A stretch of 64,000 bases of DNA from Methylocystis echinoides (GCF_027923385.1 NZ_BSEC01000001.1:694501-758500); one strand, 5' to 3'. Numbered from the stretch's first letter, positions 46,346 through 56,345 are shown. A program made the numbers and translations. The notes: generated by a model not told the origin, from the sequence alone.

Positions 46346-46882
46346 TCACTCTCCGAAGAGAAACTGAAGCGGATTGGAATAGTCTCGCCGCGACGCATAA
46401 GCGGCGTGCGAGAGATAGCGGCTGCTCGCATAATGCGCCGCGCGGGTCGGGCGGGAGCCCGTGATCGAGATGCTGGCGCCTTCCGCCGCAACCATCTGAT
46501 AGAGCGCCGCCGCATTTCCCGGCGCGAGTCGTACACAGCCATGCGAGGCCGGGCGCCCGAGCGAGCCGGTGGCGTAGGAGCCATGGATGGCGTAGCCGCC
46601 GTGGAAGAAGATCGAATGCGGCATCGGCGCATTATCGTATTTGCGCGAGTAATGCATGGCCTGCAGGCCCGTCGCCGAAAAATGCCCGCGCGGGGTCACA
46701 TAGCCGGCCCGCGCCGTCGAGACCGGCCAGGCGTAACTGCCCTGCGCGGAGGTCACATGCATGGTCTGTGTCGACAGATCGACATGGATCTGCACGCGGG
46801 CGCCGGCCGGCGTTGACGCGAGCGCCGCGATGAGCAGCGCCGGCGCATTCCTGCTGATACGCATGGACGTCTTGATACGCAT
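46346..46882 (-). CDS. L,D-transpeptidase (YkuD family)
   Basis: A 178-aa exported enzyme. The catalytic YkuD signature is present as IHGSYATGSLGRPASHGCVR, with the cysteine nucleophile in SHGCVR. L,D-transpeptidases make 3-3 peptidoglycan crosslinks or attach proteins to the wall. The signal peptide follows a tandem repeat of the start region (MRIKTSMRIS), so two ATG codons lie 18 bases apart at 46882 and 46864. The upstream one has an excellent GGAGG site six bases away and is preferred. Confidence 0.88.
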   Translation of the reverse strand: MRIKTSMRISRNAPALLIAALASTPAGARVQIHVDLSTQTMHVTSAQGSYAWPVSTARAGYVTPRGHFSATGLQAMHYSRKYDNAPMPHSIFFHGGYAIHGSYATGSLGRPASHGCVRLAPGNAAALYQMVAAEGASISITGSRPTRAAHYASSRYLSHAAYASRRDYSNPLQFLFGE

Positions 46883-46925
46883 GGACGCCTCCAACCGCCG
46901 CGGGGCGCGGCTCTAGTCCTTATCG

Positions 46926-47429
46926 TCAGTCTTTGTCGTCGTGCGAGAAGCCGGGTCTGATGACGCAGAGCGCCGCCGTGTCGTTTGGAACCTGCATGTC
47001 GCAGGTCGACAGTATGGCGCTGTCGTCGTGGAAATCGCTCTGGTTCGCCTTTCCGCGACAGCCGCCGAAGGTCGTCGGCAGCGCGCCGTTTTGCAGCTTG
47101 AGCCGGCAGGTGGCCGACTCGAAATAACTGCCGGGCCCCAGACAGCCGTCATAAGTATAATGGAAGATCACCGTGGCCCCGGCCACATCGGTGCAGATCG
47201 AGCCGGTGGCCGCGCCCTCGAGCCCTTTGGTCGACGGGCCTTCCTTGCCCTCGACCTCGAACATCGCAAGGCTCTCGCAGGCGTTGGGCGCGGGAAGCCG
47301 CGCGTTTTTGGCGACCAGCGTTCCGCCGCCGCTCTTCTGATAGCGGAAGCAGAGGTCGGCCCGGGCGGCCGTCGGACAGGCGAAAGCTATTCCAAGCAGG
47401 GGAAGCAGAGTCAGACGGCTTCGGGTCAT
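46926..47429 (-). CDS. secreted hypothetical protein with eight cysteines
   Basis: A 167-aa protein with a signal peptide (about 1-24, ending AARA). The mature protein has eight cysteines spaced along its length (for example DLCFRY, NACESL, GGCRG, ALCVIRPG) and no membrane segment, which suggests a small disulfide-stabilised periplasmic protein. I do not recognise a family. It lies 43 bases upstream of the L,D-transpeptidase gene on the same strand, so the two may be cotranscribed. Confidence 0.75.
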   Translation of the reverse strand: MTRSRLTLLPLLGIAFACPTAARADLCFRYQKSGGGTLVAKNARLPAPNACESLAMFEVEGKEGPSTKGLEGAATGSICTDVAGATVIFHYTYDGCLGPGSYFESATCRLKLQNGALPTTFGGCRGKANQSDFHDDSAILSTCDMQVPNDTAALCVIRPGFSHDDKD

Positions 47430-47673
47430 GGCGACCTCCTGGCAAAAGGCGCGTCAGAATCTCTTGTCCGGGGGGAGGCTGGCGCGGGACCGCCTGTCCG
47501 CCTCTCTCCGAACCGACCTATAATCCGCGCGCCGCCAGATTGTTCCGGGGGCCGCAGCCTTGCCCGCGATCCAGACCGCCGGCCGTGGCCGGGCCACGGA
47601 AACTGTGCGCGGCCCCTCCCGGCGCCGCGCATTGTGAGGGACAGGCGGCGCGTTTTGCCGTTAAAATGGGGCC

Positions 47674-50600
47674 ATGACCCTCACGCACAAACCCGTCGGC
47701 CCCGGCAGCCATGTCTTTCTCGTCGACGGCTCCTCCTTTGTCTTTCGCGCCTATTTCCAGTCCATTCGTCAGGACGCGAAATATAATTACCGCTCCGACA
47801 GCCTCCCCACTGGCGCGGTGCGGCTGTTCTGCACGAAGATCCTGCAATTCGTGCGCGAGGGCGCCGCGGGCGTGACGCCCACCCATCTCGCCATCATCTT
47901 CGACAAGAGCGAGAATTCCTTCCGCAAGGAAATCTATCCGGAATACAAGGCGCATCGCAGCGAGCCGCCGGAGGATCTCGTCCCGCAATTCCCACTCATG
48001 CGCGCCGCCGTGCGCGCCTTCGGCCTGACGCCGATCGAGCAGGATGTTTATGAGGCCGACGACCTCATCGCGACCTATGCCGCGCAGGCGCGCGCAAAGG
48101 GCGCGGATGTGCTGATCGTCTCCGCCGACAAGGATCTGATGCAGCTCATCGGCCCCGGCGTGACAATGTATGATCCGGCGTCGGGCGTCGCCGGCGCCAA
48201 GGGCGCGCGCGAGGAGCGGCTCATCACCGAGGCCGAGGTCGTCGATTATTTCGGCGTGCCGCCCGGCAGGGTCGTCGACGTGCAGGCGCTCGCCGGCGAT
48301 TCGACCGACAATGTGCCGGGCGCGAGAGGCATCGGCGTGAAGACCGCCGCGCAGCTCATCAATGAATATGGCGATCTCGATACGCTGCTCGAGAAGGCCG
48401 GCGCGATCAAGCAGCCCAAGCGCCGCGAGACGCTCACTGATCCTGAATCGGTCAAGCTCATTCGCCTGTCGAAGAAGCTCGTCGAACTGGTGCGGGACGT
48501 GCCGCTGGAAACCAGCCTCGACGATCTCGGCCTGCATCAGCCGGATGCGAAGAAGCTCGTCGCCTTCCTGCAGGCGATGGAGTTCACCACCATCACCCGC
48601 CGCGTCAGCGAACTTTACGGCGTCGACGCGAGCGAAGTGGAGCCCGATCCCGCGTTCATCGGCGCCGCCGGCTGGCGCACCCGCGATGGCGCGGCCGCGG
48701 AGGCGCCCGCCCAAGCGCCTGCCCAAGCGCCGAAGACGCCCGCGCCTGCGCAGGCCCCGCCTGTCGACGGCTTGGCGCCGTCGACGCTCGCCGCCGCGCG
48801 CAAGGCGCAGGCGCTGGCCGCGAAGATCGACCGCTCGGCCTATGAGACGGTGATGCGCGTCGAGCGTCTCGATCAATGGATTGCGGATGCTTTCGCCGCC
48901 GGCGTCGTGGCGCTCGATACGGAGACGACATCGCTCGATCCGATGAGCTGCGCGCTTGTCGGCGTGTCGCTCGCTCTGGAGCCGGGCCGCGCCTGCTACA
49001 TTCCCTTGCAGCATCGCGAAGGCGGGAACGGCGATCTCTTCGGCGGCGCCGATCTCGTGCCCGGACAGATCCCGCTCGCGGCGGCGCTCGACCGGCTGAA
49101 GCCGCTCTTCGAGAGCGACGCGGTGCTGAAGGTCGCGCAGAACATGAAATATGATCTGCTCGTGCTGTCACGCCATGGCGTCGACGTCGCGCCGATCGAA
49201 GACACCATGCTGATTTCTTATGCGCTGGATACGGGCCGCAACAATCACGGCCTCGACGAATTGGCGCAAAAGCATCTCGGCCATGAAAACATTACTTTCG
49301 CGCAAGTGGCGGGATCGGGGCGCAGCTTCATCGGCTTCGCCCGCGTCCCGCTCGACAAGGCGACGGAATATGCGGCCGAAGACGCCGATGTCGCGCTGCG
49401 TCTGTGGCGCGCGCTGCGGGCGCGCCTTCCCGCCGAGCAGAAGACGACCGTTTACGAAACGCTCGAACGGCCGATGGTGGAGACGCTGGCGCGCATGGAG
49501 CGGCGCGGGATCACCATCGACCGGCAGATGCTGTCGCGTCTCTCCGGCGAATTCGCGCAGGACATGGCGCGGCTGGAGGCCGATATTTTCGAGATGGCCG
49601 GCGAGGCCTTCAATCTCGGCTCGCCCAAGCAACTGGGCGAAATTCTCTTCGGCAAGATGGGCCTGCCGGGCGCGAAGAAGACCGCGACCGGGGCCTGGTC
49701 GACATCCGCGAGCGTGCTCGAAGACCTCGCCTCGGAGGGCAATGATTTCGCGCGCCGGATACTCGACTGGCGCCAGCTCTCCAAGCTCAAGAGCACCTAT
49801 GCCGATGCGCTGCCCGGCTTTGTGAACACGGAGACCGGGCGCGTTCACACCTGCTATTCGCTGGGGGCGACGACGACGGGGCGGCTTTCCTCCTCCGAGC
49901 CCAATCTGCAAAACATCCCCGTGCGCAACGAAGCGGGGCGCAAGATCCGCAAGGCGTTCATTGCGTCGCCCGGCCATGTGCTGATCAGCGCGGATTATTC
50001 GCAGATCGAGCTGCGGCTGCTCGCGCATATCGCCGACATTCCGCAGCTCAAGAAGGCCTTCGCCGACGATATCGACATTCACGCGATGACGGCCTCTGAA
50101 ATGTTCGGCGTGCCGGTGAAAGACATGCCGTCGGAGGTGCGCCGGCGCGCCAAGGCGATCAATTTCGGCATCATCTACGGCATTTCGGCTTTCGGACTGG
50201 CCAATCAGCTCTCCATTCCGCGTGAGGAGGCGAGCGCCTATATCAAGCGTTATTTCGAGCGCTTCCCGGGCATCCGCGATTACATGGACGCGACGAAGAA
50301 GATCGTGCGCGAGAAGAACTGCGTGACGACGATTTTCGGGCGCTCGCTGCATTTCCCGCGCATGGCCTCGGCCAACGCGTCGGACCGCGCCTTCTATGAG
50401 CGCGCGGCGATCAACGCGCCGATCCAGGGCGCCGCAGCCGACATCATTCGCCGCGCAATGGTTCGGATGGACGCAGCCCTCGTCGACGCCGGCCTCTCGG
50501 CGCAAATGCTGCTGCAAGTGCATGATGAACTGGTGTTCGAGGCGCCGGCGGCGGAGGCCGAGGCGACGATCGCGGTCGCGCGCCGCATCATGGAGCAGGC

Positions 50601-50679
50601 GCCCTTGCCCGCCGTTGCGCTGTCCGTGCCGCTGAAAGTGGATGCGCGCGCGGCGCAGAATTGGGACGAGGCGCATTGA
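47674..50679 (+). CDS. polA: DNA polymerase I
   Basis: A 1001-aa repair and Okazaki-fragment polymerase with all three domains. The N-terminal 5'-3' exonuclease has FLVDGSSFVFRAYF and the EADDLIATYA motif. A Pro/Ala linker (about 335-370) precedes the 3'-5' exonuclease, which keeps its acidic residues (VVALDTETTSLD), so proofreading should be active. The polymerase domain has motif A (DYSQIELRLLAHI), the O-helix region RRRAKAINFGIIYGIS and motif C (VHDELVFE). Start and length are normal. A REP element follows the stop. Confidence 0.97.
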   Translation: MTLTHKPVGPGSHVFLVDGSSFVFRAYFQSIRQDAKYNYRSDSLPTGAVRLFCTKILQFVREGAAGVTPTHLAIIFDKSENSFRKEIYPEYKAHRSEPPEDLVPQFPLMRAAVRAFGLTPIEQDVYEADDLIATYAAQARAKGADVLIVSADKDLMQLIGPGVTMYDPASGVAGAKGAREERLITEAEVVDYFGVPPGRVVDVQALAGDSTDNVPGARGIGVKTAAQLINEYGDLDTLLEKAGAIKQPKRRETLTDPESVKLIRLSKKLVELVRDVPLETSLDDLGLHQPDAKKLVAFLQAMEFTTITRRVSELYGVDASEVEPDPAFIGAAGWRTRDGAAAEAPAQAPAQAPKTPAPAQAPPVDGLAPSTLAAARKAQALAAKIDRSAYETVMRVERLDQWIADAFAAGVVALDTETTSLDPMSCALVGVSLALEPGRACYIPLQHREGGNGDLFGGADLVPGQIPLAAALDRLKPLFESDAVLKVAQNMKYDLLVLSRHGVDVAPIEDTMLISYALDTGRNNHGLDELAQKHLGHENITFAQVAGSGRSFIGFARVPLDKATEYAAEDADVALRLWRALRARLPAEQKTTVYETLERPMVETLARMERRGITIDRQMLSRLSGEFAQDMARLEADIFEMAGEAFNLGSPKQLGEILFGKMGLPGAKKTATGAWSTSASVLEDLASEGNDFARRILDWRQLSKLKSTYADALPGFVNTETGRVHTCYSLGATTTGRLSSSEPNLQNIPVRNEAGRKIRKAFIASPGHVLISADYSQIELRLLAHIADIPQLKKAFADDIDIHAMTASEMFGVPVKDMPSEVRRRAKAINFGIIYGISAFGLANQLSIPREEASAYIKRYFERFPGIRDYMDATKKIVREKNCVTTIFGRSLHFPRMASANASDRAFYERAAINAPIQGAAADIIRRAMVRMDAALVDAGLSAQMLLQVHDELVFEAPAAEAEATIAVARRIMEQAPLPAVALSVPLKVDARAAQNWDEAH

Positions 50680-50683
50680 TCTC

Positions 50684-50825
50684 GGCGCCCTCATCCGACC
50701 CCGCTTCGCGGGGCCACCTTCTCCCGCGAGCGGGAGAAGGATAACGCGGCAATATTGGTGATCCCTCCCTTCTCCCGCGAGCGGGAGAAGGTGGCCCCTG
50801 CGTCAGCAGGGGTCGGATGAGGGCG
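50684..50825. repeat. REP/BIME-like element between polA and cysN
   Basis: A 142-bp element flanked by a perfect 17-bp inverted repeat (CGCCCTCATCCGACCCC / GGGGTCGGATGAGGGCG). Inside are two near-identical palindromes, CCTTCTCCCGCGAGCGGGAG, in tandem, and outer stems CCCCGCTTCGCGGGG and CCCCTGCGTCAGCAGGGG. It fills nearly the whole gap between convergent polA and cysN and may also act as a terminator. Confidence 0.88.
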
Positions 50826-50831
50826 CGCCGG

Positions 50832-52460
50832 TCAGATTCCCGGATCGTTTCCCGGCGGCTCGCTGCGACTTTCCAGTCCAAACGAATAACGCGTCCAGAA
50901 GCGCTCATGGACGTAATAGAGCGCGAAGATCACGCCCATTTCCACGCCGGTGATCTCCGCCGCGAGCCCTGCATCCTTCACAAACGCATACACGACGAGG
51001 AAGGTCGAGACGCTCGCCGGCAACAGCCAGGAGAAGGCTTTCGCGAGGCTGCGTTTCGGCGACGGCCGATAGGGCTCGGGCGCGAGCTCCACGCCTTCCA
51101 TCGAGGCGTAGCTCAGATCGGTGAGCGGCGCCTCGGCGCGGCGCGTGGAGGCGGCCACCGTCTTCACCATGCCGACCGCCACCGTCTCATTGGTGATGCG
51201 GTCGATCAGAATGAAGCCGCCGGTCTCGCGGTTCTCGACATAGGGATCGCAGGCGACGACCGTTTCGAGGGAAAGCTTCGCCTCGCCGATTTCATTGAAC
51301 GCCAGCGTTTCGCCGGCCGGAATCGGCGCCGCGAGGCCGGTCTCGATCTCGATGCGCGCGTCGAGCGACGTCACATTCGCGGGCGTCGTCTTCGTGCCGA
51401 TCTTGAGCAGGTAATTCTTGCCGATGGCGAGCGGCTCGCGCACCAGCCACAGGAGCTTCGCCTCCAGCCGGTCGCCGACTTTCGCGGGAGAGACGGGCGA
51501 GCTCAGAAGATCGCCGCGCGAGCAGTCGACTTCCTCGGTGAAGGTGAGCGTCACCGACTGGCCGGAGACGCCGCTCTCGAGATCGCCGTCATAGGTGACG
51601 ACGCGCGAGATGCGCGTGTCGCGTCCATCGGGCAGAATGCGCACAATGTCGCCAGGGCGGATGTTGCCGCCGCTGATGAAGCCGGAAAAGCCACGAAAAT
51701 CCAGATTGGGACGATTGACCCACTGCACCGGCATGCGGAAGGGCGCGATGCGCATCACATCCTCGATCGCCACGCCTTCGAGATAGGTCAGGAGCGGCGG
51801 GCCGTCGTGCCAGGGCATCGTTTTCGCGCCATGCACGAGATTGTCGCCGTCCTTGGCGACGAGCGGCAGCACATAGATCGACGCAAAGCGCAGATGCTTG
51901 GCGAAGTCGCGGAAATCCGCCTCGATCCGGCGGAAGGTCTCCTCGCTGTAGTCAACGAGGTCCATCTTGTTGACCGCGACGACCACGTGACGCACGCCGA
52001 ACATCGAGGTGATGACGCTGTGGCGGCGCGTCTGCGGCAGGATGCCCTTGCGGGCGTCGACGAGCAGGATGGCGAGATCGGCGGTCGAGGCGCCGACCGC
52101 CATGTTGCGCGTATACTGCTCGTGGCCGGGCGTGTCGGCGACGATGAACTTGCGCCTGTCGGTCGCAAAGTAGCGATAGGCGACGTCGATGGTGATGCCC
52201 TGCTCGCGCTCGGCGGCGAGGCCGTCGACGAGCAGCGCGAAATCGAGATCGTCGCCCTGCGTGCCGTGCTTCCTGGAATCCGCTTCGAGCGCCGCGATGA
52301 GATCGTCGGGCGCGAGTTCGGCGTCATAGAGCAGGCGGCCGATCAGCGTCGACTTGCCGTCGTCGACCGAGCCGCAGGTGATGAAACGCAGGAGCGGCTT
52401 GTCGGCCGGCGCGCGCGCGACGACGGGGGCAGCAGCCTCGATGACCTCGGCGCCCTGCAT
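50832..52460 (-). CDS. cysN: sulfate adenylyltransferase subunit CysN fused to DUF2061
   Basis: A 542-aa GTPase subunit of ATP sulfurylase. The G-domain motifs are GSVDDGKST (30-38), DTPGHEQY and NKMD, followed by EF-Tu-like beta-barrels. In place of the APS kinase (CysC) domain seen in many fused CysN proteins, residues about 470-527 form a DUF2061 membrane domain with RSLAKAFSWLL and GVIFALYYVHERFW. CysN with CysD makes APS from sulfate and ATP. The start lies one base from the cysD stop. Membrane tethering of ATP sulfurylase by DUF2061 is an inference. Confidence 0.93.
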   Translation of the reverse strand: MQGAEVIEAAAPVVARAPADKPLLRFITCGSVDDGKSTLIGRLLYDAELAPDDLIAALEADSRKHGTQGDDLDFALLVDGLAAEREQGITIDVAYRYFATDRRKFIVADTPGHEQYTRNMAVGASTADLAILLVDARKGILPQTRRHSVITSMFGVRHVVVAVNKMDLVDYSEETFRRIEADFRDFAKHLRFASIYVLPLVAKDGDNLVHGAKTMPWHDGPPLLTYLEGVAIEDVMRIAPFRMPVQWVNRPNLDFRGFSGFISGGNIRPGDIVRILPDGRDTRISRVVTYDGDLESGVSGQSVTLTFTEEVDCSRGDLLSSPVSPAKVGDRLEAKLLWLVREPLAIGKNYLLKIGTKTTPANVTSLDARIEIETGLAAPIPAGETLAFNEIGEAKLSLETVVACDPYVENRETGGFILIDRITNETVAVGMVKTVAASTRRAEAPLTDLSYASMEGVELAPEPYRPSPKRSLAKAFSWLLPASVSTFLVVYAFVKDAGLAAEITGVEMGVIFALYYVHERFWTRYSFGLESRSEPPGNDPGI

Positions 52461-52461
52461 G

Positions 52462-53379
52462 TCAGAAATACCCTTCCTGCTTCTTCTGCTCCATGGAACT
52501 GGAGCCGTCGTGATCGATCAGGCGCCCCTGCCGCTCGGAAGAGCGGCTCTCGCGCATTTCGGTGATGATCTCGTCGAGCGTGGTCGCCTCGCTCTCGATG
52601 CCGCCGGTCAGCGGATAGCAGCCGAGCGTGCGGAAACGCACCATCTTGTGTTCGATCACCTCGCCCGGCTGGAGCTTCATGCGGTCGTCGTCGACCATGA
52701 TCAGCGTGCCGCTGCGGCGCACGACCGGGCGCTCTTTCGCGAAATAGAGCGGAATGACCGGGATGTTCTCGCGCGCGATGTAATCCCAGATGTCCGCTTC
52801 GGTCCAGTTGGACATGGGGAAGATGCGCAGGCTCTCGCCGGGCGCCTTGCGCGTATTGTAAAGCCGCCAGAATTCGGGGCGCTGGTTCTTGGGGTCCCAG
52901 CGATGCTGCGCGGTGCGGAAGGAGAGCACGCGCTCCTTGGCGCGGGACTTCTCCTCGTCGCGGCGCGCGCCGCCGAAGGCCGCGTCGAACTTGTATTTGT
53001 CGAGCGCCTGCTTCAGCGCCTCCGTCTTCATGATCTCGGTATGCAGCTTCGAGCCGTGATCGAAGGGACTGATGTTCATTTCAACCCCCTTGGGGTTGAT
53101 GTATTCGATCAGCTCGACGCCCCATTCCTTCACGAGACGGTCGCGAAACTCGATCATCTCGCGAAACTTCCATGTCGTGTTGACATGGAGCAGCGGGAAG
53201 GGCGGCTTCGACGGATAGAAGGCCTTCATGGCGACATGCAGCATCGCCATGGAGTCCTTGCCGATCGAGAACAGCATCACCGGATTTTCGCATTCCGCGA
53301 CGGACTCGCGCAGAATGTGAATGCTCTCGGCTTCGAGCCGGTCGAGATGGCCGAGCGCGCGCGTGGGCAGGGCGGTCAT
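52462..53379 (-). CDS. cysD: sulfate adenylyltransferase subunit CysD
   Basis: A 305-aa catalytic subunit of ATP sulfurylase, of the PP-loop ATPase family, with the [17 protein letters not shown] motif. It works with CysN. Its ATG overlaps the cysH stop by four bases, and it is followed directly by cysN. The C-terminal segment [20 protein letters not shown] is typical. Length and start are normal. Confidence 0.96.
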   Translation of the reverse strand: MTALPTRALGHLDRLEAESIHILRESVAECENPVMLFSIGKDSMAMLHVAMKAFYPSKPPFPLLHVNTTWKFREMIEFRDRLVKEWGVELIEYINPKGVEMNISPFDHGSKLHTEIMKTEALKQALDKYKFDAAFGGARRDEEKSRAKERVLSFRTAQHRWDPKNQRPEFWRLYNTRKAPGESLRIFPMSNWTEADIWDYIARENIPVIPLYFAKERPVVRRSGTLIMVDDDRMKLQPGEVIEHKMVRFRTLGCYPLTGGIESEATTLDEIITEMRESRSSERQGRLIDHDGSSSMEQKKQEGYF

Positions 53380-54134
53380 TGAAAAGCCTCCGGCTCCTTG
53401 GGGGCGGGGCCGCGGCGCAGCACGCCGTCCTCGCCCACATGCAGCCCGCATTCCTTCTTGTCGTCCTGTTCCCACCACCAGCGGCCGGCGCGTTCGTCCT
53501 CGCCGGGCTCGATCGCGCGCGTGCAGGGCGCGCAGCCGATGGAGAGAAAACCCTTCGCATGAAGCTTGTTCACGGGGATGGAGAATTCTTCCGTCGCCGC
53601 GACGATGGCTTCTCGGGAGTAGTCGAGGACAGGATTGATCTTGATCGTCCGGTAGTTCGCGTCGAAGGCGATCATCGGGACATCGGCGCGGGCCGTCGAC
53701 TGATCGGCGCGCAGGCCGGTGATCCAGCCGGAGACGCCGTGCAGGAGGCGTCCGAGCGGCTCCACCTTGCGCACATGGCAGCAGGCCTTGCGCGCCTCGA
53801 CGGATTTGTAAAAGCCGTTGACGCCCTGTTCCTCGACGAGTTCCTCCAGCGGCTTCGCCTGCGGATAGGCGGCGCGGATGCGGCGGGCGTAGCGCGCCTC
53901 GGTCTCTTCCCAAAGCTCATAGGTCTCGGGAAAGAGGCGGCCGGTGTCGATCGTCACCACGTCGATGTCGAGGCCCTGCGTGAAAATCGAATGCGTCACG
54001 AACTGATCCTCGATGCCGAAGCTCGTCGTGAAGACGATGCGGCCGGGGATGAACTCACGCACCAATTTAAGCCGGTGATCGAGATCGAGCGGCAGCAGCC
54101 GTGGCGCGAGAATCTTTGGGATGGAGGCGCTCAT
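53376..54134 (-). CDS. cysH: adenylylsulfate (APS) reductase CysH
   Basis: A 252-aa PP-loop reductase making sulfite from activated sulfate. The four cysteines that hold a 4Fe-4S cluster in APS-type reductases are present: C118-C119 (KACCHVRK) and C201/C204 (CAPC). The catalytic KKECGLH (C229) is near the C-terminus. This predicts use of APS rather than PAPS, which agrees with the absence of APS kinase in the operon. It overlaps its neighbours on both sides by four bases. Confidence 0.94.
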   Translation of the reverse strand: MSASIPKILAPRLLPLDLDHRLKLVREFIPGRIVFTTSFGIEDQFVTHSIFTQGLDIDVVTIDTGRLFPETYELWEETEARYARRIRAAYPQAKPLEELVEEQGVNGFYKSVEARKACCHVRKVEPLGRLLHGVSGWITGLRADQSTARADVPMIAFDANYRTIKINPVLDYSREAIVAATEEFSIPVNKLHAKGFLSIGCAPCTRAIEPGEDERAGRWWWEQDDKKECGLHVGEDGVLRRGPAPKEPEAFQ

Positions 54135-54637
54135 TTCGCCGCCGCCTTTCGGCGCGCGTCGAGAATGGAGCCCGGCGCGACATAACCGCGCTGATAGGTG
54201 CGCGCATGGGCCGCGCGCGCGGCGCGCCATTGCGCCTCATCCTGACGACCGGCGATGTCGTCCGGGATCTCGACCGTGTCGAAACCGCAGCCCAGCGCAT
54301 GGGCGTATTGATCCGCGAGCAGCCGTCCGCTCGCGCGCAATTCGCCCTTGAAGCCCGCACGGCGAATGAGCCGCGCCAGTGAAAAGCCGCGCCCGTCGGC
54401 GAAGGCGGGGAAAGCGATCTCGATGAGTTCGAGACGCGGCAGCGCCGCCGCGAGCGAAGCCGGCTCGGTCGTGTTGGGGAGATTGACCCCGAGGCTGACG
54501 CCCGCCGGAAGATTGGCGAGCGCATGCTCCAGCCGCGCCAGCGACACGATCGCCTTGCCGCTTTTCGGCAGCGTTTCCTCGTCGGCGAGACGGCGCCAGC
54601 CGTCTTCGACGAACCGGCCGTCAGATACCAGCGCCAT
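54131..54637 (-). CDS. DUF934 protein of the sulfite-reduction operon
   Basis: A 168-aa protein of family DUF934 (formerly annotated oxidoreductase-associated). The family is encoded almost always between the sulfite reductase and CysH genes in proteobacteria, as here. It has conserved-looking segments such as FPAFADGRGFSLARLIR and GELRASGRLLADQ, and no cysteine cluster or cofactor motif that I can see. It is probably an accessory factor for sulfite reductase. It overlaps cysI by 17 bases and cysH by four. Confidence 0.9.
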   Translation of the reverse strand: MALVSDGRFVEDGWRRLADEETLPKSGKAIVSLARLEHALANLPAGVSLGVNLPNTTEPASLAAALPRLELIEIAFPAFADGRGFSLARLIRRAGFKGELRASGRLLADQYAHALGCGFDTVEIPDDIAGRQDEAQWRAARAAHARTYQRGYVAPGSILDARRKAAAK

Positions 54638-56345
54638 CTTCGCCCTCCCGCCGCAGCACGTCCTTGAAGCGCGCGTGACCGATGCGGCGCCATGTTTCGA
54701 TGAAGCTCTCGCCTTCCTGGCGCTCGGCCAGGTAGAAGTCGACGATATGCTCGATCACATCCGGCACCTGTTCGGCGGTGACGCCGGGGCCGAGCAGCTC
54801 GCCGACATTGGCCGAGAAGGTCGGGTCGCCGCCGAGCGTGATCTGATAGGATTCCTGGCCCTTCTTCTCGAGCCCGAGAATGCCGATCGCGCCGACATGA
54901 TGATGGCCGCAGGCGTTGATGCAGCCTGAAATCTTGATCCCCAGCTTGCCGATGCGGCGCTGGCGCGAGAGATCGGCGAAACGCTTCGAGATCGCCTGCG
55001 CGATCGGGATCGAGCGCGCCGTCGCCAGCGAGCAGTAATCGAGGCCCGGGCAGGAGATGATGTCCGAGACGAGGCCGGCGTTGGCGGTGGCGAGGCCGGC
55101 GGCGTCGAGCAGCTTCCACAGATCGAAGAGATCGTCCTGCTTCACATGCGGCAGGATGACATTCTGTTCGTGCGAAATGCGCAGTTCGCCAAAGCCAAAG
55201 CGTTCGCTGGCGTCGGCGAGAACGCGCATCTGCGCTGAGGTGGCGTCGCCGGGAATGCCGCCGACGGGCTTCAGAGAGACGGTGACGATCGCATAGCCCG
55301 GGGCCTTGTGAGGCGCGACATTCACCTCGACGAAATTGCCGAAGGCCGGATGCGCCACGCGCGCCGCGCGCAGCTTCTCGGAGTCGGCCGGCAGCGCCTC
55401 ATAGGGCGGCGGCGTGAAATAAGCGGCGATCCGCTCGAACTCGGCCGGATCGTAGGAGAAGACGGCGCGGTCCATCCCGGCGAATTCCGCCTCGACGGCC
55501 TCGCGCACCGCGTCGATCCCCTTTTCGTGAACAAGGATCTTGATGCGCGCCTTGTATTTGTTGTCGCGGCGGCCGAAGCGGTTGTAGACGCGCATGATCG
55601 CTTCGAGATAGGCGAGAAGATCGGCGCGCGCGACGAAGTCGCGGATGAGCTTGGCCACGAAGGGCGTGCGGCCGAGGCCACCGCCGACATAGACCTGATA
55701 GCCGATCTCGCCCGCGTCATTCTTCACAAGGGCGAGGCCGATGTCGTGAACCTTGACCGCGGCGCGGTCATGCGCGGCGCCCGTCACGGCGATCTTGAAC
55801 TTGCGCGGCAGGAACGAGAACTCGGGATGCGCGCTCGACCATTGGCGCAGGAACTCGGCCGTGGGGCGCGGGTCTTCGATCTCATCCGGCGCGACGCCGG
55901 CGAAATGGTCGGCCGTGACATTGCGGATGCAGTTGCCGGAGGTCTGGATGGCGTGCATCTCGACCTCGGCGAGCGCCTCGAGAATGTCGGGCGTGTCGAC
56001 GAGCTTCGGCCAGTTGTACTGGAGGTTCTGGCGGGTGGTGAAATGCCCGTAGCCGCGATCATATTTGTCGGCGATGTCGGCGAGGCGGCGCATCTGGCGC
56101 GCGCTGAGCGTGCCATAGGGAATGGCGACGCGCAGCATATAGGCGTGAAGCTGAAGATAGAGCCCGTTCATCAGGCGGAAGGGACGGAATTCGTCCTCCG
56201 TCAGATTGCCGGCGAGACGGCGGCGCACCTGTTCGCGGAACTCGGCGACGCGTTCCTTCACGAAGGCGGCGTCGAAGTCGTCGTAGCGATAGGTCGTGAC
56301 CGGCGCGTTGGGGCGGGTGAGGGTGGTGTCGTGGGCCGTCATCAT
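54621..56345 (-). CDS. cysI: assimilatory sulfite reductase (nitrite/sulfite reductase haemoprotein)
   Basis: A 574-aa sirohaem and 4Fe-4S enzyme that reduces sulfite to sulfide by six electrons. The cluster/sirohaem cysteines are C432 and C438 (SCPGLDYCSLA) and C475 and C479 (KISGCINACGHHH). Two nitrite/sulfite reductase ferredoxin-like half-domains are visible (for example YGTLSARQMRRLADIA and THE-like FTTRQNLQYNW). It is in an operon with a 2Fe-2S ferredoxin, which is the likely electron donor. The frame overlaps both neighbours. Confidence 0.93.
   Translation of the reverse strand: MMTAHDTTLTRPNAPVTTYRYDDFDAAFVKERVAEFREQVRRRLAGNLTEDEFRPFRLMNGLYLQLHAYMLRVAIPYGTLSARQMRRLADIADKYDRGYGHFTTRQNLQYNWPKLVDTPDILEALAEVEMHAIQTSGNCIRNVTADHFAGVAPDEIEDPRPTAEFLRQWSSAHPEFSFLPRKFKIAVTGAAHDRAAVKVHDIGLALVKNDAGEIGYQVYVGGGLGRTPFVAKLIRDFVARADLLAYLEAIMRVYNRFGRRDNKYKARIKILVHEKGIDAVREAVEAEFAGMDRAVFSYDPAEFERIAAYFTPPPYEALPADSEKLRAARVAHPAFGNFVEVNVAPHKAPGYAIVTVSLKPVGGIPGDATSAQMRVLADASERFGFGELRISHEQNVILPHVKQDDLFDLWKLLDAAGLATANAGLVSDIISCPGLDYCSLATARSIPIAQAISKRFADLSRQRRIGKLGIKISGCINACGHHHVGAIGILGLEKKGQESYQITLGGDPTFSANVGELLGPGVTAEQVPDVIEHIVDFYLAERQEGESFIETWRRIGHARFKDVLRREGEDGAGI

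Noticed and set aside
49168..50694. 508-codon minus-strand frame
   Set aside because: It is antisense to the polymerase domain of polA, which has all catalytic motifs intact.
50684..50825. CRISPR array
   Set aside because: There are only two internal copies of the palindrome and no regular repeat-spacer pattern or cas genes; the structure is a REP/BIME-like element.
50817..53382. Plus-strand frames opposite cysN and cysD
   Set aside because: They are antisense to genes with intact catalytic motifs and operon structure.
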